The position numbers and the translations under genes are program-made. A model generated the notes under the pieces. That model worked only from the letters and a program-made list of their open reading frames with translations, did no database searches and was not told the origin of the DNA. 30,021 nucleotides of DNA from DASUXA01 sp036378155 (GTDB taxonomy: Bacteria > Actinomycetota > Actinomycetes > Mycobacteriales > Micromonosporaceae), in the NCBI GenBank assembly GCA_036378155.1, contig DASUXA010000064.1:1-30021 (forward strand), read 5' to 3'. Numbering within the stretch: position 1 is the stretch's first letter; every line of letters begins with the position of its first letter. Shown here one piece after another: positions 1 through 9,914 of the stretch.

Positions 1-22
1 TCGCCGGTGGTACCACCGGCGA
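1..22. terminator. Perfect 22-bp palindrome, possible terminator
   Basis: The first 22 bases form a perfect inverted repeat of two 11-base arms with no spacer, centred on GGTACC (left arm TCGCCGGTGGT). It lies just beyond the stop codon of the minus-strand gene that ends at 40, where a hairpin terminator would be expected. There is no clear T-tract, and the window edge hides any gene to the left, so it could serve either strand. Confidence 0.4.
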
Positions 23-39
23 CGCCCCGCCGTGTCGGG

Positions 40-690
40 TCAGTCGCGCCCCATCCAGGTCGCCAGGCACACCTCGTTACCCTCGGCGTCGGCCAGTACC
101 CACCACGCGGGCGCATGCTCGTCGGTGACCAGGCGTCCCCCGGCCGCGATCGCCGCCGCGACGCGCGCCTCGGCTTGGTCGTGCGGCACCCAGACGTCCA
201 CGTGGATGCGGTTGCGTTGCGGGCGCGGCGCGTCCAGGTCCTGGAACCACAGCGGCGGCCCGTGCCGACGCGGGTCGAGCAGGTCCTCGTCGCCCTTCTC
301 CCGGTAGCCGAGGACGGCGCGCCAGAACGGTCGCACCTCGGCGCACACGAGCGCGTCGACCGTGAGCTGGACGTCCTGGACCGCGCTCGGGTCGGCGGGC
401 ACGCCGAGCTCGCGTGCCGCCGCGGAGATCCGTCGAGCCAGGTCGACGTCGAGGTCGGTCAGCCCGTCGTTCTCGTCCGGGACAAGGGTCACTGTGACGC
501 CGGTGGAGCGCAGGTCGATGTCGGGGTGGCGATCGGCGGCGCCGGCGATCGTGCCGATCGCCTCGACGAGTTCGACCCCCGCGGCGAACGACCCGGTGCG
601 GAAGTACGCCGACACCCCCGTCGCGAGCGCCCGCCAGTCCTCGACGCCGTCGGCCTCGTGAAACTGCCGGGGGGTAATCGACTCAGGCAT
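40..690 (-). CDS. Pterin-4a-carbinolamine dehydratase-like domain fused to a VOC (glyoxalase-like) domain
   Basis: A 216-residue two-domain protein. Residues about 1-100 match the pterin-4a-carbinolamine dehydratase (DCoH/PhhB) fold, with the landmarks RHPDID and NDGLTDLDVDLA. Residues about 105-216 form a vicinal-oxygen-chelate domain (FWRAVLGY, RIHVDVWVP, DAEGNEVCLATW). Active dehydratases recycle 4a-hydroxytetrahydrobiopterin using a His-His-Pro motif plus a later Thr-His; here the first His is Arg and the Thr-His position reads Pro-Asp. Catalysis of the classic reaction is therefore doubtful, and the protein may be a binding or regulatory relative. The reading frame runs upstream to 807, but the ATG at 690 begins the conserved domain. 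It lies 113 bp after an FAD monooxygenase gene on the same strand. The fusion architecture is clear; substrate and role are unknown. Confidence 0.8.
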   Translation of the reverse strand: MPESITPRQFHEADGVEDWRALATGVSAYFRTGSFAAGVELVEAIGTIAGAADRHPDIDLRSTGVTVTLVPDENDGLTDLDVDLARRISAAARELGVPADPSAVQDVQLTVDALVCAEVRPFWRAVLGYREKGDEDLLDPRRHGPPLWFQDLDAPRPQRNRIHVDVWVPHDQAEARVAAAIAAGGRLVTDEHAPAWWVLADAEGNEVCLATWMGRD

Positions 691-803
691 GGCTAGCAAT
701 ATATCGGCGAGCACGGGCGCGCCCGCCGGTCGCGGCGATCGGCGACCGGGTGCGCAGCACCGGCGTGGAGCACCGGCGACGCACCCGGGACCGAGCGACC
801 CGC

Positions 804-1916
804 TCACCCGACGGGCTGGACTTTCACGGTCGCCGGTGCCGCCGAACGGTCCGCTCGCGCGGCTATCCGCTCCGCGAGGTACTCCGCGTCCCGTCCCACG
901 CCCTGCACCATCGACGAGGACATCGAGTACTGGAACAGCCGCCCCAGGAAGTACACGCCGGGCTGGTCCGCCGCCACGCCGCGCTGCTGCACCGGCTCAC
1001 CGTCGGCGTCGAACACCGGCAGGTCGATCCAGCTCGTGTCGGGACGGAACCCGGTACACCACACGACGTTGCGCACCGGCAGCACACGCCCGTCGGCGAG
1101 CAGCGGCAGCCCGTCGCTGACCCCTTCGGCGCGCGGCACCCGCTCGACGCCGGCGGCGGTGAGGTCGCCGGTCTTGACCCGGATCAGCGGACCGCTGTGC
1201 GCCAGTACCCGGGGGCGCAGCGTCCGGCCGACGGGTGTGCGTACCGTCAGCACGTGCCGGAACGCGGCGAACACGAGCGGACTCAGCAGCCGCGACATCC
1301 GATGTTCGATGCGCCACGGCAACTGCCCGGGGTGCCGACCGGACAGCAGGACCCGGTGCGTCGCGGCGAGTTCCAGCGCGATGTCCGCGCCGGAGTTGCC
1401 GGCGCCGACCACGAGCACGTCGCCGTCGGCGAGTTGGTCGGGGTTGCGGTACTCGCCCGCGTGCAGTTGGACGACGCTCGGATCCAGCTTCGCGGCGAAC
1501 TCGGGGATCGTCGGAATCCGGTCGAAGCCGGCGGCGATCACCACGTTGTCCGCTTCGACGCGGAGGTCCCCGGCGTCGACGACGTACCGTCCGCCCTCGT
1601 GCCACAGCCGCCGTACCCGCACCCCGGTGCGTACCGGCAGATCCCACCGCGCCGCGTAGTCGACCAGGTAGTCGGCGAACTCGTCGCGGCTGGGGAACGA
1701 CCAGTCGTGCGCCGGGAACGGCAGCCCGGGCAGCGCGTCGTACCGCGCCGGGGTGAACAGGTGCAACGAGTCCCAGCGCTGCCGCCACGAGTCGCCGATC
1801 CGCTGGTTCGCCTCCAGGATCACGAACCGGCGCCCCCGTCGGGCCAGGTGGTACCCCATCGCGAGCCCGGCCTGGCCGCCGCCGACGATCACGGTCTCGT
1901 ATCGCTCGGTGCTCAT
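804..1916 (-). CDS. FAD-dependent NAD(P)H monooxygenase (CzcO / FMO-like)
   Basis: About 370 residues, soluble. The N-terminus carries an FAD-binding Rossmann motif GGGQAG at residues 12-17, followed by RIGDSWRQRWDSLHLFTP, typical of the CzcO/flavin-containing monooxygenase group. A second Rossmann motif, GAGNSGADIA, near residue 170 should bind NADPH. LHAGEYRNP just before it matches the family's H-x-x-x-Y-R segment. These enzymes use NADPH and O2 to oxygenate soft nucleophiles or ketones, and the substrate cannot be read from sequence. I place the start at the ATG at 1916 because GGAGCGAGAG precedes it; an in-frame ATG at 1928 would add four residues. The gene stands alone, with about 160 bp before it and 113 bp after it. 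Confidence 0.85.
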   Translation of the reverse strand: MSTERYETVIVGGGQAGLAMGYHLARRGRRFVILEANQRIGDSWRQRWDSLHLFTPARYDALPGLPFPAHDWSFPSRDEFADYLVDYAARWDLPVRTGVRVRRLWHEGGRYVVDAGDLRVEADNVVIAAGFDRIPTIPEFAAKLDPSVVQLHAGEYRNPDQLADGDVLVVGAGNSGADIALELAATHRVLLSGRHPGQLPWRIEHRMSRLLSPLVFAAFRHVLTVRTPVGRTLRPRVLAHSGPLIRVKTGDLTAAGVERVPRAEGVSDGLPLLADGRVLPVRNVVWCTGFRPDTSWIDLPVFDADGEPVQQRGVAADQPGVYFLGRLFQYSMSSSMVQGVGRDAEYLAERIAARADRSAAPATVKVQPVG

Positions 1917-2091
1917 CTCTCGCTCCATCCCACCCGTGTCGCCCTCGACCCCTGATCGACCGTCGGCGAGCGGGTACGCCTTTCAGGCTCGTCCGCAGCC
2001 GACCCGAGCCGCTTCGACAGGAATGCGCAATCGACGGCGCGAGGCGATGGGTATTTCTGGGTATTGCGCGAGGCTCAGACCCGACCGGGTC

Positions 2092-3723
2092 TCAGACCAG
2101 ACCGTGTTCGAACGCGTAGGCGGCGGCTGCCGTGCGCGAGGCGACGCCCAGCTTGCCGAGGATGTTGCTGACGTGTCGGGCGACCGTCTTCTCGCTGAGG
2201 AACAGCTCGCCGGCGATGGCCTGGTTGGATCGGCCCGCCGCGATCAGCCGCACCACGTCGAGTTCGCGCCGCGACAGCAGCGAGGTACCGGACAGCCGGC
2301 GGCTCAGCGTGTCCACGCGGCGCACCTGCGGCGCCGCGCCGAGCCTCGCGTACACCTGTCGCGCCGCGTCGAACTCCATCGACGCGGAGTCCTCGTCGCC
2401 GAGCGCCCGGCAGGCCAGGGCGACCAGGACCCGGGCTCGCGCCACCTCGTACGGCACGTCCAGCTCGCGCCACAGCGAGCCGGCTCGACGCGCGCCGATC
2501 AGCGCCTCGTCGGCGACGCCTTCGGCGAGCCGTACCGCCGCCGTGGCGTACCCGGACGAGGCGCGCAGCGCCGTGGTGCGGTACCCGTCGGCGATGGCGA
2601 CCAGTTCGGCGGCGTACGTCGCCGCGCCGGACGCGTCGGCGGCGGCCAGCAGGATCTCCACTGCCGCCGGCAGGAGCCGCGCCCGGTGCAGCCCCTCGGT
2701 CGCCTCGGCGAGCGCGCGCTGGATCGCCGCCACGGCGGCGCTCTGCCGGCCCTGAGCCAGGCGCAGCAGCGCCATGCCGGGCTGCGTGTCCCAGCCGTAC
2801 CGCAACGCGTCCCGGTACGCCCGTTCGGCCTCGGCGTGTTCGCCGCGCAGCCGGTGCAGCTCGGCGAGCTGGTAGAACGCCGCGCCGGCAGCGGCCTCGC
2901 CGTACCCGACGGTCAGCTGCCGACACGCCAGGCGCGCCTCGTGTACCGCCGCCGGCCACCCGCCGCCGAGCTGCAGCAACGCCACCCGATGCACCCGGCA
3001 CAGCCCGCGGTACGCGCCGGTGAAGTCGGGCTGAGCCTCGCACCAGTCGGCCAGCGCGTCGCTCCACTCGCGCGCCCGGCGCAGCTCCTGCAGGTCCTGG
3101 CAGGTACCGATCACGACGCAGTAGATCATTCCGGTGGCGCGGGCGGAGACCTCGCCACCGGTGACCGCCACCATCGCCTCGTCGAGTTGGGCGAGACCCG
3201 CCTCGACCTCGCCCGTTCCGATCAGCGCGGTACCGAGCGTCATGGCGGCGCCGGCGCGCAGGTCGGCGTCCGCGCTGGACGTGGTGACCTCGGCGAGCCG
3301 GCGCGCCATCGCCAGCATCCCGGTGCGGTCGCCGGACCGGTACATCCGCTCCGCGTCGAGCATGAGCAGGTACCCGCACTCCGGGCAGTCCGGGTCAGGT
3401 CCCGCCAACTGTCGCGCCCGAGCCAGCCAGACGCCGGCGTGCGAGAACTCGCCAGCCCAGGCCAGCGCCTTGCAGAGCCAGTACCCGCAGCGCAGCGCGC
3501 CCTCGACCGCCCCGGCTTCGGCGTACGCCAGGTAGGCGCGCCGCAGCAGGCGTACCGCGTCGTCGCCGCGCCCCAGCAGGTCCGCTGCCTCGGCGAAGAG
3601 TTCGAGATCGCCGGCGGACAACGGGCACACCGCGTCCGCCCTGGCGAACGCCTCGAACGCCGGCGCCCACTCCTGCCGGCGATGCGCCCGCCTGCCCAGT
3701 TCCACGCCCTCGACGAGGTCCAT
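2092..3723 (-). CDS. LuxR-family regulator with TPR-like helical N-terminus
   Basis: A 543-residue protein. The last ~65 residues are a LuxR/GerE helix-turn-helix (LSRRELDVVRLIAAGRSNQAIA, then SEKTVARHVSNILGKLGV). The remaining ~470 residues are alanine- and leucine-rich paired helices typical of tetratricopeptide repeats (RRAYLAYAEAGAVEGALRCG is one example). No P-loop is visible, so it is not a full STAND/MalT-type LAL regulator but a TPR-only relative. Such proteins are DNA-binding transcription factors whose repeats probably bind a ligand or partner protein; the signal is unknown. The frame is open to 3768, but the ATG at 3723 follows a G-rich ribosome-binding stretch and begins the first helix. 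It is 79 bp downstream of the Sco1-like gene on the same strand. Confidence 0.85.
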   Translation of the reverse strand: MDLVEGVELGRRAHRRQEWAPAFEAFARADAVCPLSAGDLELFAEAADLLGRGDDAVRLLRRAYLAYAEAGAVEGALRCGYWLCKALAWAGEFSHAGVWLARARQLAGPDPDCPECGYLLMLDAERMYRSGDRTGMLAMARRLAEVTTSSADADLRAGAAMTLGTALIGTGEVEAGLAQLDEAMVAVTGGEVSARATGMIYCVVIGTCQDLQELRRAREWSDALADWCEAQPDFTGAYRGLCRVHRVALLQLGGGWPAAVHEARLACRQLTVGYGEAAAGAAFYQLAELHRLRGEHAEAERAYRDALRYGWDTQPGMALLRLAQGRQSAAVAAIQRALAEATEGLHRARLLPAAVEILLAAADASGAATYAAELVAIADGYRTTALRASSGYATAAVRLAEGVADEALIGARRAGSLWRELDVPYEVARARVLVALACRALGDEDSASMEFDAARQVYARLGAAPQVRRVDTLSRRLSGTSLLSRRELDVVRLIAAGRSNQAIAGELFLSEKTVARHVSNILGKLGVASRTAAAAYAFEHGLV

Positions 3724-3802
3724 GACACCCCCGCCGTCCATTCCACCCCAACGCGCGGCGGGTGTCACGGCTACGAACGGGCTCGGCTCGGGTCGGCTCG
3801 CA

Positions 3803-4459
3803 CTAGCCGTGCAGCACCGTCTCGACGTCGTGGGTGACGTCGTCCGCGGTGGTGTCGGAGGAGTACAGCAGTCGCGCCTTGGCGTCCGTGCCGAACAGCA
3901 GGATCTCGGTACCGTGCTGGACGACCTCGCTGCCGTCCGGCGCGGTCGACGGCGGGCTGACCGGGATGCCGAGGGCGCGCGCCGTCGTCGCGATGGTCTG
4001 CCAGTCGCCGGTCAGCCCGGTGAACGCGGGGTTGAACGTGTCCAGCCACCCGCGCAGCCGGGTCGGGGTGTCGCGGGCCGGGTCCGAGGTGATGAACACC
4101 ACGCTGGTTCGCGCGCGGTCGGACGCCGGCAGGCGGGAGACGGCGGTACCGAGGGTCGCCATGGTCGTCGGGCATTCGTCGGGACAGTGCGTGTACCCGA
4201 TGTACAGCAGGGTGACGTGTCCCAGGCTGCGCTGGCGCAGCCGGTACGGCTGCCCCGAGGCATCGGTGAGGGTCACCGTCGGCATGTCGACGGGGCTCGG
4301 CAGCGTGGTGCCCCGGAACGCCGCCGACGCGGCGTCGCCTCGGGGCGCGGTACCCGCCCCGGCGCCGCAGCCGGCGATCGACAGCAGCAGAGCCAGCACG
4401 GCGACCGCGAGCGGTACCGGTCGCGGACGTCGGCGCTCCGTCGCGTTGTTCACAGCCAC
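3803..4459 (-). CDS. Sco1/SenC family copper chaperone lipoprotein
   Basis: 218 residues. A basic N-terminus and a hydrophobic stretch end in a lipobox, IAGC, with Cys31 as the lipidation site, so the protein is exported and anchored outside the membrane. The thioredoxin-like domain carries the Sco copper ligands: Cys92 and Cys96 in HCPDEC, and His180 in QHGTEILLF. Sco proteins deliver or reduce copper for the CuA site of cytochrome c oxidase, and some act as thiol-disulfide reductases. The start is not ATG: GTG codons at 4459 and 4453 are both possible, and the GCGAGGTGG before the second favours 4453. The gene diverges from the CLC gene across about 85 bp. No oxidase or other copper gene is adjacent. 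Confidence 0.88.
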   Translation of the reverse strand: MAVNNATERRRPRPVPLAVAVLALLLSIAGCGAGAGTAPRGDAASAAFRGTTLPSPVDMPTVTLTDASGQPYRLRQRSLGHVTLLYIGYTHCPDECPTTMATLGTAVSRLPASDRARTSVVFITSDPARDTPTRLRGWLDTFNPAFTGLTGDWQTIATTARALGIPVSPPSTAPDGSEVVQHGTEILLFGTDAKARLLYSSDTTADDVTHDVETVLHG

Positions 4460-4544
4460 CTCGCCATGATCCCGTTCTTACCCGCTGGGTCAGTGAAAGA
4501 CCGAGGTCAAACCCGGTGTAGTTTAGTGTGGAGGGCACCAATTA

Positions 4545-6440
4545 TTGCATCAGTACATCTATTGGCGAGCGCTGGGGGGTGCTGCCGGAGTGGCCCGGCC
4601 ACAGACGGACAGACGCGAGGACGTGGGCGACGGAAACCAACCGGACCGCGGGGCGGTGAACGGACGTCGCACCCAGGTGCGACCGGCTGGGCCCGGGACG
4701 CCACGCGTCCCGGTCGGACGCGGCACCAGGCTGTGGGACTGGCTGCGCGGCTCCACCACCGGGCTGCAGGCGCTCGCGGTGGTGGTCGGGCTCGGCGCGG
4801 GTCTCGGCGCGATCGCATTCCGCTGGTTGATCGTATCGGCGACCTGGCTGTTCACCGGAGCACGCGAGTACACGACGGCCCCCGGCCAGCCGAACCCGCA
4901 CCTGCCGGGGCTGGGCACGTGGTTCGTGGCGGCGGTACCGGTGGTCGCCGGGCTGCTGTACGGGCCGCTGGTGTACCGGTTCGCCCGCGAGGCACGCGGC
5001 CACGGCGTGCCCGAGGTGATGTACGCGGTCGCCGAACGGGGCGGCCGGATCCGGCCCCGGGTCGCCGCGGTCAAGGCGCTGGCGAGCGCCGTATGTATCG
5101 GCGGCGGCGGCTCCGTCGGCAGGGAGGGACCGATCGTGCAGATCGGTTCCGCGCTCGGCTCCACCGTCGGTCAACTGCTGCGCATCCCCGAGTCGCGGCT
5201 GCGACTGCTGGTCGCCTGCGGCGCGGCGGGCGGCATCGCGGCCACCTTCAACGCCCCGGTCGCCGGGGTGTTCTTCGCGCTGGAACTGATCCTCGCCGAC
5301 TTCGCGGTCGAGTCGTTCGCGGCGGTCGTACTGTCCGCTGTCGCCGCGGCGATCGTGGGCCGCGCGGCCCTCGGCGACCACCCGTTCCTCACCCTGCCCA
5401 GCTTCCAGATCCACTCGCCCGTCGAGTACCTCGCCTATGCCGCCCTCGGGCTGCTCGCTGCGGGCGTGGGCGTCGGATTCAGCCGGGTGCTGTACGCGAT
5501 CGAGGACGTCTGTGACCGGCTGTGGCGCGGACCGGAGTGGCTGCGCCCGGCGGTCGGCGGGATCGCGCTCGGCGGGCTGCTGCTGGTGCTGCCGCAGATG
5601 TACGGGGTCGGCTATCCGGTGCTCGACAACGCCGTCGGCGGGCGGTACGCGCTGGCGTTCCTGATCGCCCTGCTGGTCGGCAAGATGGTCGCGACCAGCC
5701 TGACCATCGGCATCGGCGGGTCGGGCGGGGTGTTCGCGCCGTCCCTGTTCGTCGGTGCCATGCTCGGCGAGGCGTTCGGTCTGGTGCTGCACTCCGCCGC
5801 ACCGGCGCTCGCCCCGACGCCCGGCGCGTACGCCCTGGTCGGCATGGGCGCGGTGTTCGCCGGCGCGGCACGCACCCCGATCACCGCCGTGATCATCATG
5901 TTCGAGCTGACCGGCGAATACCGGATCATCCTGCCGCTGATGCTCGCCATCGCGCTGTCCGCCGGGCTGTCGCGGCTCATCTCCCGGGACACGATCTACA
6001 CCCGCAAACTGGTTCGGCGCGGCATCGACCTGCATCAGCCGTCCGCCGCGCGGCGGCTGGAACGCCTCACCGTCGCCGCCGCCGCGGAGCCCCTGCCCAC
6101 CCCGCTGTCGCCCGACGACACGCTGACCGAGATGGCACGCCGGTTCTCCACGGAAGGAACCGCCGCGCTGCCCGTGATCGACAACGACGGACAGTTGCGC
6201 GGCGTCGTGCTGGCGATCGAGGTGGAACGGGCGCTGCAGGGCGACGGCGAACGGGTCAGCGCAGCCGACCTCGCGCAGACCGTTCCGCCGCTGCGTCCGG
6301 ACCAGGGGCTGCCGGCCGCGCTGGAGCAACTCACCCGGCACGGCGGTAGCGGTCTGCCGGTCGCCGACCAACGCACCGGGGCGGTCACCGGTTGGGTGAC
6401 CCACCTGACGGTCCTGCGCACCGCCGCCGGAGCGGGCTGA
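4545..6440 (+). CDS. CLC-family chloride channel/transporter with C-terminal CBS pair
   Basis: About 631 residues from a TTG start, with GGAGGG nine bases upstream. Later GTG codons (for example 4590 and 4622) are alternatives, because the first ~65 residues are not conserved. The membrane core shows the CLC filter motifs in order: GHGVP at 152-156, GREGP at 192-196 with gating Glu194, GSGGVFAPSLF at 392-402, and Tyr485 where the central tyrosine belongs. Two CBS domains occupy roughly 510-631 and probably sense adenine nucleotides or ionic state. Where H+/Cl- exchangers usually carry an internal proton-transfer Glu (FIIEE in E. coli ClcA), this protein reads FALEL, with Glu247 followed by Leu248. 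That is channel-like, but some bacterial exchangers also lack this Glu. It lies upstream of otsA, consistent with a role in ionic or osmotic balance. Confidence 0.9.
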   Translation: MHQYIYWRALGGAAGVARPQTDRREDVGDGNQPDRGAVNGRRTQVRPAGPGTPRVPVGRGTRLWDWLRGSTTGLQALAVVVGLGAGLGAIAFRWLIVSATWLFTGAREYTTAPGQPNPHLPGLGTWFVAAVPVVAGLLYGPLVYRFAREARGHGVPEVMYAVAERGGRIRPRVAAVKALASAVCIGGGGSVGREGPIVQIGSALGSTVGQLLRIPESRLRLLVACGAAGGIAATFNAPVAGVFFALELILADFAVESFAAVVLSAVAAAIVGRAALGDHPFLTLPSFQIHSPVEYLAYAALGLLAAGVGVGFSRVLYAIEDVCDRLWRGPEWLRPAVGGIALGGLLLVLPQMYGVGYPVLDNAVGGRYALAFLIALLVGKMVATSLTIGIGGSGGVFAPSLFVGAMLGEAFGLVLHSAAPALAPTPGAYALVGMGAVFAGAARTPITAVIIMFELTGEYRIILPLMLAIALSAGLSRLISRDTIYTRKLVRRGIDLHQPSAARRLERLTVAAAAEPLPTPLSPDDTLTEMARRFSTEGTAALPVIDNDGQLRGVVLAIEVERALQGDGERVSAADLAQTVPPLRPDQGLPAALEQLTRHGGSGLPVADQRTGAVTGWVTHLTVLRTAAGAG

Positions 6441-6494
6441 CCGGCGCACGTCGCCCCCCGCCGAAGTCCGAATTGGTGGTATCTGCTCCTGTGA

Positions 6495-6534
6495 TGTCAT
6501 TGGTTCGTCATGATTTCGCGGGATCGCCGCCACA
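6495..6534 (+). promoter_or_regulatory. Promoter element shared with the STAS operon (11-bp-spaced GTCAT repeats)
   Basis: The element contains GTCAT at 6496-6500 and again at 6507-6511, an 11-bp period as expected for tandem binding of an OmpR/PhoB-type regulator. This is followed by TTTCGCGGG and, seven bases later, CCACA. The same arrangement occurs at 10645-10684, with 25 of the first 28 positions identical and the CCACA at the same offset. It begins 86 bp before the otsA start chosen here; the distance at the second copy is 93 bp. Base conservation is seen directly; the binding protein is inferred. Confidence 0.65.
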
Positions 6535-6580
6535 CGTGGGGTCGAGGTTGGGTTCGTACCCGTGGGCGTCGGAGGTGGCA

Positions 6581-7989
<1,409 letters not shown>

Positions 7990-8017
<28 letters not shown>

Positions 8018-8565
8018 TCCGCCACGGAGAGCGGCCCCTGGGTCAGCGACCCGTCGGCACGCGGAATCCCGATCGGTTTGCCGTCACGGGTGAAGGACAC
8101 CCCGGCGATCTCCGGTCGGCTGGCGAGGGTACACACCACCTGGGCGAACGCCAGCATGTCGTCGTTGCGCCCGGCGCCGAGGACCGCCGGTCCGACCTCG
8201 ACCGTGGCGATGCCGCCGACCATGTGAACCGAGGCGATGACGTTCGCGCCTGCTAGCGCGCTGCTCAGTCCCTGGTCCTGCTCGTGCGCGCTGGGTCCGG
8301 CGAGCAGGTCGCGGACCAGGCTGTCGGCGGTCGGCTGCACCGACACGCGGCGCTGCACCGCGACCAACTTGCCGTCGCTGACCAGGAACAGCTTCTCCGA
8401 GACCGTACCGGCGGGCGGGGCGGTCGGCGCCCCGGACACCACCGCCTGGTACGGGCCGGGCGGCGGGGTGATCTGCCGCGCCGACTTCTCCGCCGGCACC
8501 CCGCAGCCGGCGAGTACCGCCGCGACCAGCGCCACGACAACCACGGCGGGACCGACCGACCTCAT
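7990..8565 (-). CDS. GerMN-domain lipoprotein (LpqB-like, short)
   Basis: 191 residues. The signal peptide ends in the lipobox LAGC (Cys21), so it is a membrane-anchored extracytoplasmic lipoprotein. Residues about 55-170 resemble a GerMN domain: EKLFLVSDGKLVAVQRRV, SLVRDLLAGPS and GGIATVEVGP. It is the third gene of a response regulator/kinase/lipoprotein operon and overlaps the kinase stop by four bases. That order recalls MtrA-MtrB-LpqB, in which the lipoprotein LpqB modulates the MtrB kinase. LpqB is about three times longer and has a beta-propeller that is absent here. I infer an accessory sensor for the adjacent kinase. The C-terminal coding end overlaps the end of otsA on the other strand by 28 bp. 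Confidence 0.85.
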
Positions 8566-9914
8566 GAGCCCTCCGGGAGTTCGACGCGGAACCGCGCTCC
8601 CCCACCGGGACGGTCCAACACCAGCACGCGCCCGTTGTGCGCGGCGACGTGCTGGGCGACGAGCGCGAGACCGAGACCTGTTCCCTCGCTGTCGCCGCGC
8701 GAGTTCGCCGGTCGCCCGCGTACGAACCGGTAGAAGATCACTTCCCGGTCCTCCTCCGCCACGCCCGGCCCTTCGTCGTCGACCTCGAGGTACGCCACGC
8801 CGTCGGACTGTCCCAGCCGTACCGCCACCGGCCCACCCCCGTGTCGCTCGGCGTTGTCGAGCAGGTTGCCCAGCACCTGTTCGAACCGCCGCCGGTCCAC
8901 CTGCCACACCGGGTCCGCGCCCGGTTCGACGTGGACGATCTGCGGCGGTACCCGACGCGACCGGCAGACCTGTCGGGCAAGGTCGGCGACGTCGACCCGG
9001 GTACGTTCCGGCGGCTGGTCGCTGCGGGCGAGTTCGAGCAGGTCGGTGACCAGCGTCTGGAATCTGGCGACCTCGTCGGCGACCAGTCCGACCGCGGTGG
9101 CGCTGCGCTCGTCGAGGCGTGACCGGCGCCGCGCCAGTACGCTCGCCGCCGCCGCCAGGGTCTGCAACGGCGAACGCAGTTCGTGGCTGACGTCGGCGGC
9201 GAACCGGCGGTCGCGTTCGATGCGCCGGGCGAGCTGGTCGACCATCTGGTTGAACGACGACGCGAGCTGTGCCAGTTCGGGTTCGGCAGCCGGGTCGAGC
9301 CGGGCGGTCAGGTCGCCCTTGCTGATCTCCTGCGCGGCGGTCGCCACCGATGTCAGCGGGCGCAGCACGTACCGGGTCGCGTACCAGCCGCCGGTCGCGC
9401 CTGCCACCGCCGTCGCCCCGGCGACCAGGGTGAGCACCAGCGCCAGCACCCGGAACGTGCTTTCCAGTTCCTGCAGCGAGTGCACCTCGTAGAACACGGT
9501 CGACGGCGACAGCGGTACCGCGACCACGAGCGCGGCGTGACCGTCGGTGCGGACCCGCTGTACTCCGGGCTGCCCACGCTCGGCGAGGGTGCGCAGGCTG
9601 TCCGGTACCGCCGAGGTGACTCCGGCGTCCACGTTGCGGGCGTACCAGGTGCCGTCGCGCCGCAGCACGGCACGCCGGATCGGACCGGTGTCCAGCGATC
9701 GCAGCACCTCGGCGATGTCCGGATGGTCGGTGGTCAGCCCCGCTTGTACCACTGTCGCGTCGAAGTAGGTGACCCGGATCGCGGTGCGTTCCCGTTCGGC
9801 GAGCAGCGACCGGCGGGTCAACTCGTACGACAGCACCGCGATCGACGTGCACAGCAGCAGCGCGCCCGCGGCGAAGCCCGCCATCAGGCGGACCCGGAGA
9901 CCCGGTCTTCTCAT
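8562..9914 (-). CDS. Membrane sensor histidine kinase
   Basis: 450 residues. TM1 spans about 11-31, an extracytoplasmic sensor of ~120 residues follows, and TM2 is about 155-178. A HAMP segment comes next, and then the dimerisation/phosphoacceptor motif DVSHELRSPLQTL with His244. The HATPase domain shows the N box LGNLLDNAERHG, a G1 box DDEGPGV and a G2 box GTGLGLALV. The kinase should autophosphorylate and signal to the response regulator encoded just upstream. Both junctions, 9911-9914 and 8562-8565, are 4-base ATGA overlaps, so the three genes are translationally coupled. Gene order resembles mtrAB-lpqB, but the sensor region is not recognised and the stimulus is unknown; the neighbouring otsA and STAS genes suggest envelope or osmotic stress. 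Confidence 0.92.
   Translation of the reverse strand: MRRPGLRVRLMAGFAAGALLLCTSIAVLSYELTRRSLLAERERTAIRVTYFDATVVQAGLTTDHPDIAEVLRSLDTGPIRRAVLRRDGTWYARNVDAGVTSAVPDSLRTLAERGQPGVQRVRTDGHAALVVAVPLSPSTVFYEVHSLQELESTFRVLALVLTLVAGATAVAGATGGWYATRYVLRPLTSVATAAQEISKGDLTARLDPAAEPELAQLASSFNQMVDQLARRIERDRRFAADVSHELRSPLQTLAAAASVLARRRSRLDERSATAVGLVADEVARFQTLVTDLLELARSDQPPERTRVDVADLARQVCRSRRVPPQIVHVEPGADPVWQVDRRRFEQVLGNLLDNAERHGGGPVAVRLGQSDGVAYLEVDDEGPGVAEEDREVIFYRFVRGRPANSRGDSEGTGLGLALVAQHVAAHNGRVLVLDRPGGGARFRVELPEGS

Noticed and set aside
2048..2065. TGGGTATT repeated with a 10-bp period upstream of the monooxygenase gene
   Set aside because: Only two short copies more than 130 bp from the start codon; too little to support an operator.
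1753..3837. A long plus-strand open frame opposite the LuxR gene
   Set aside because: No recognisable domain, no ribosome site; shadow of the TPR-LuxR gene.
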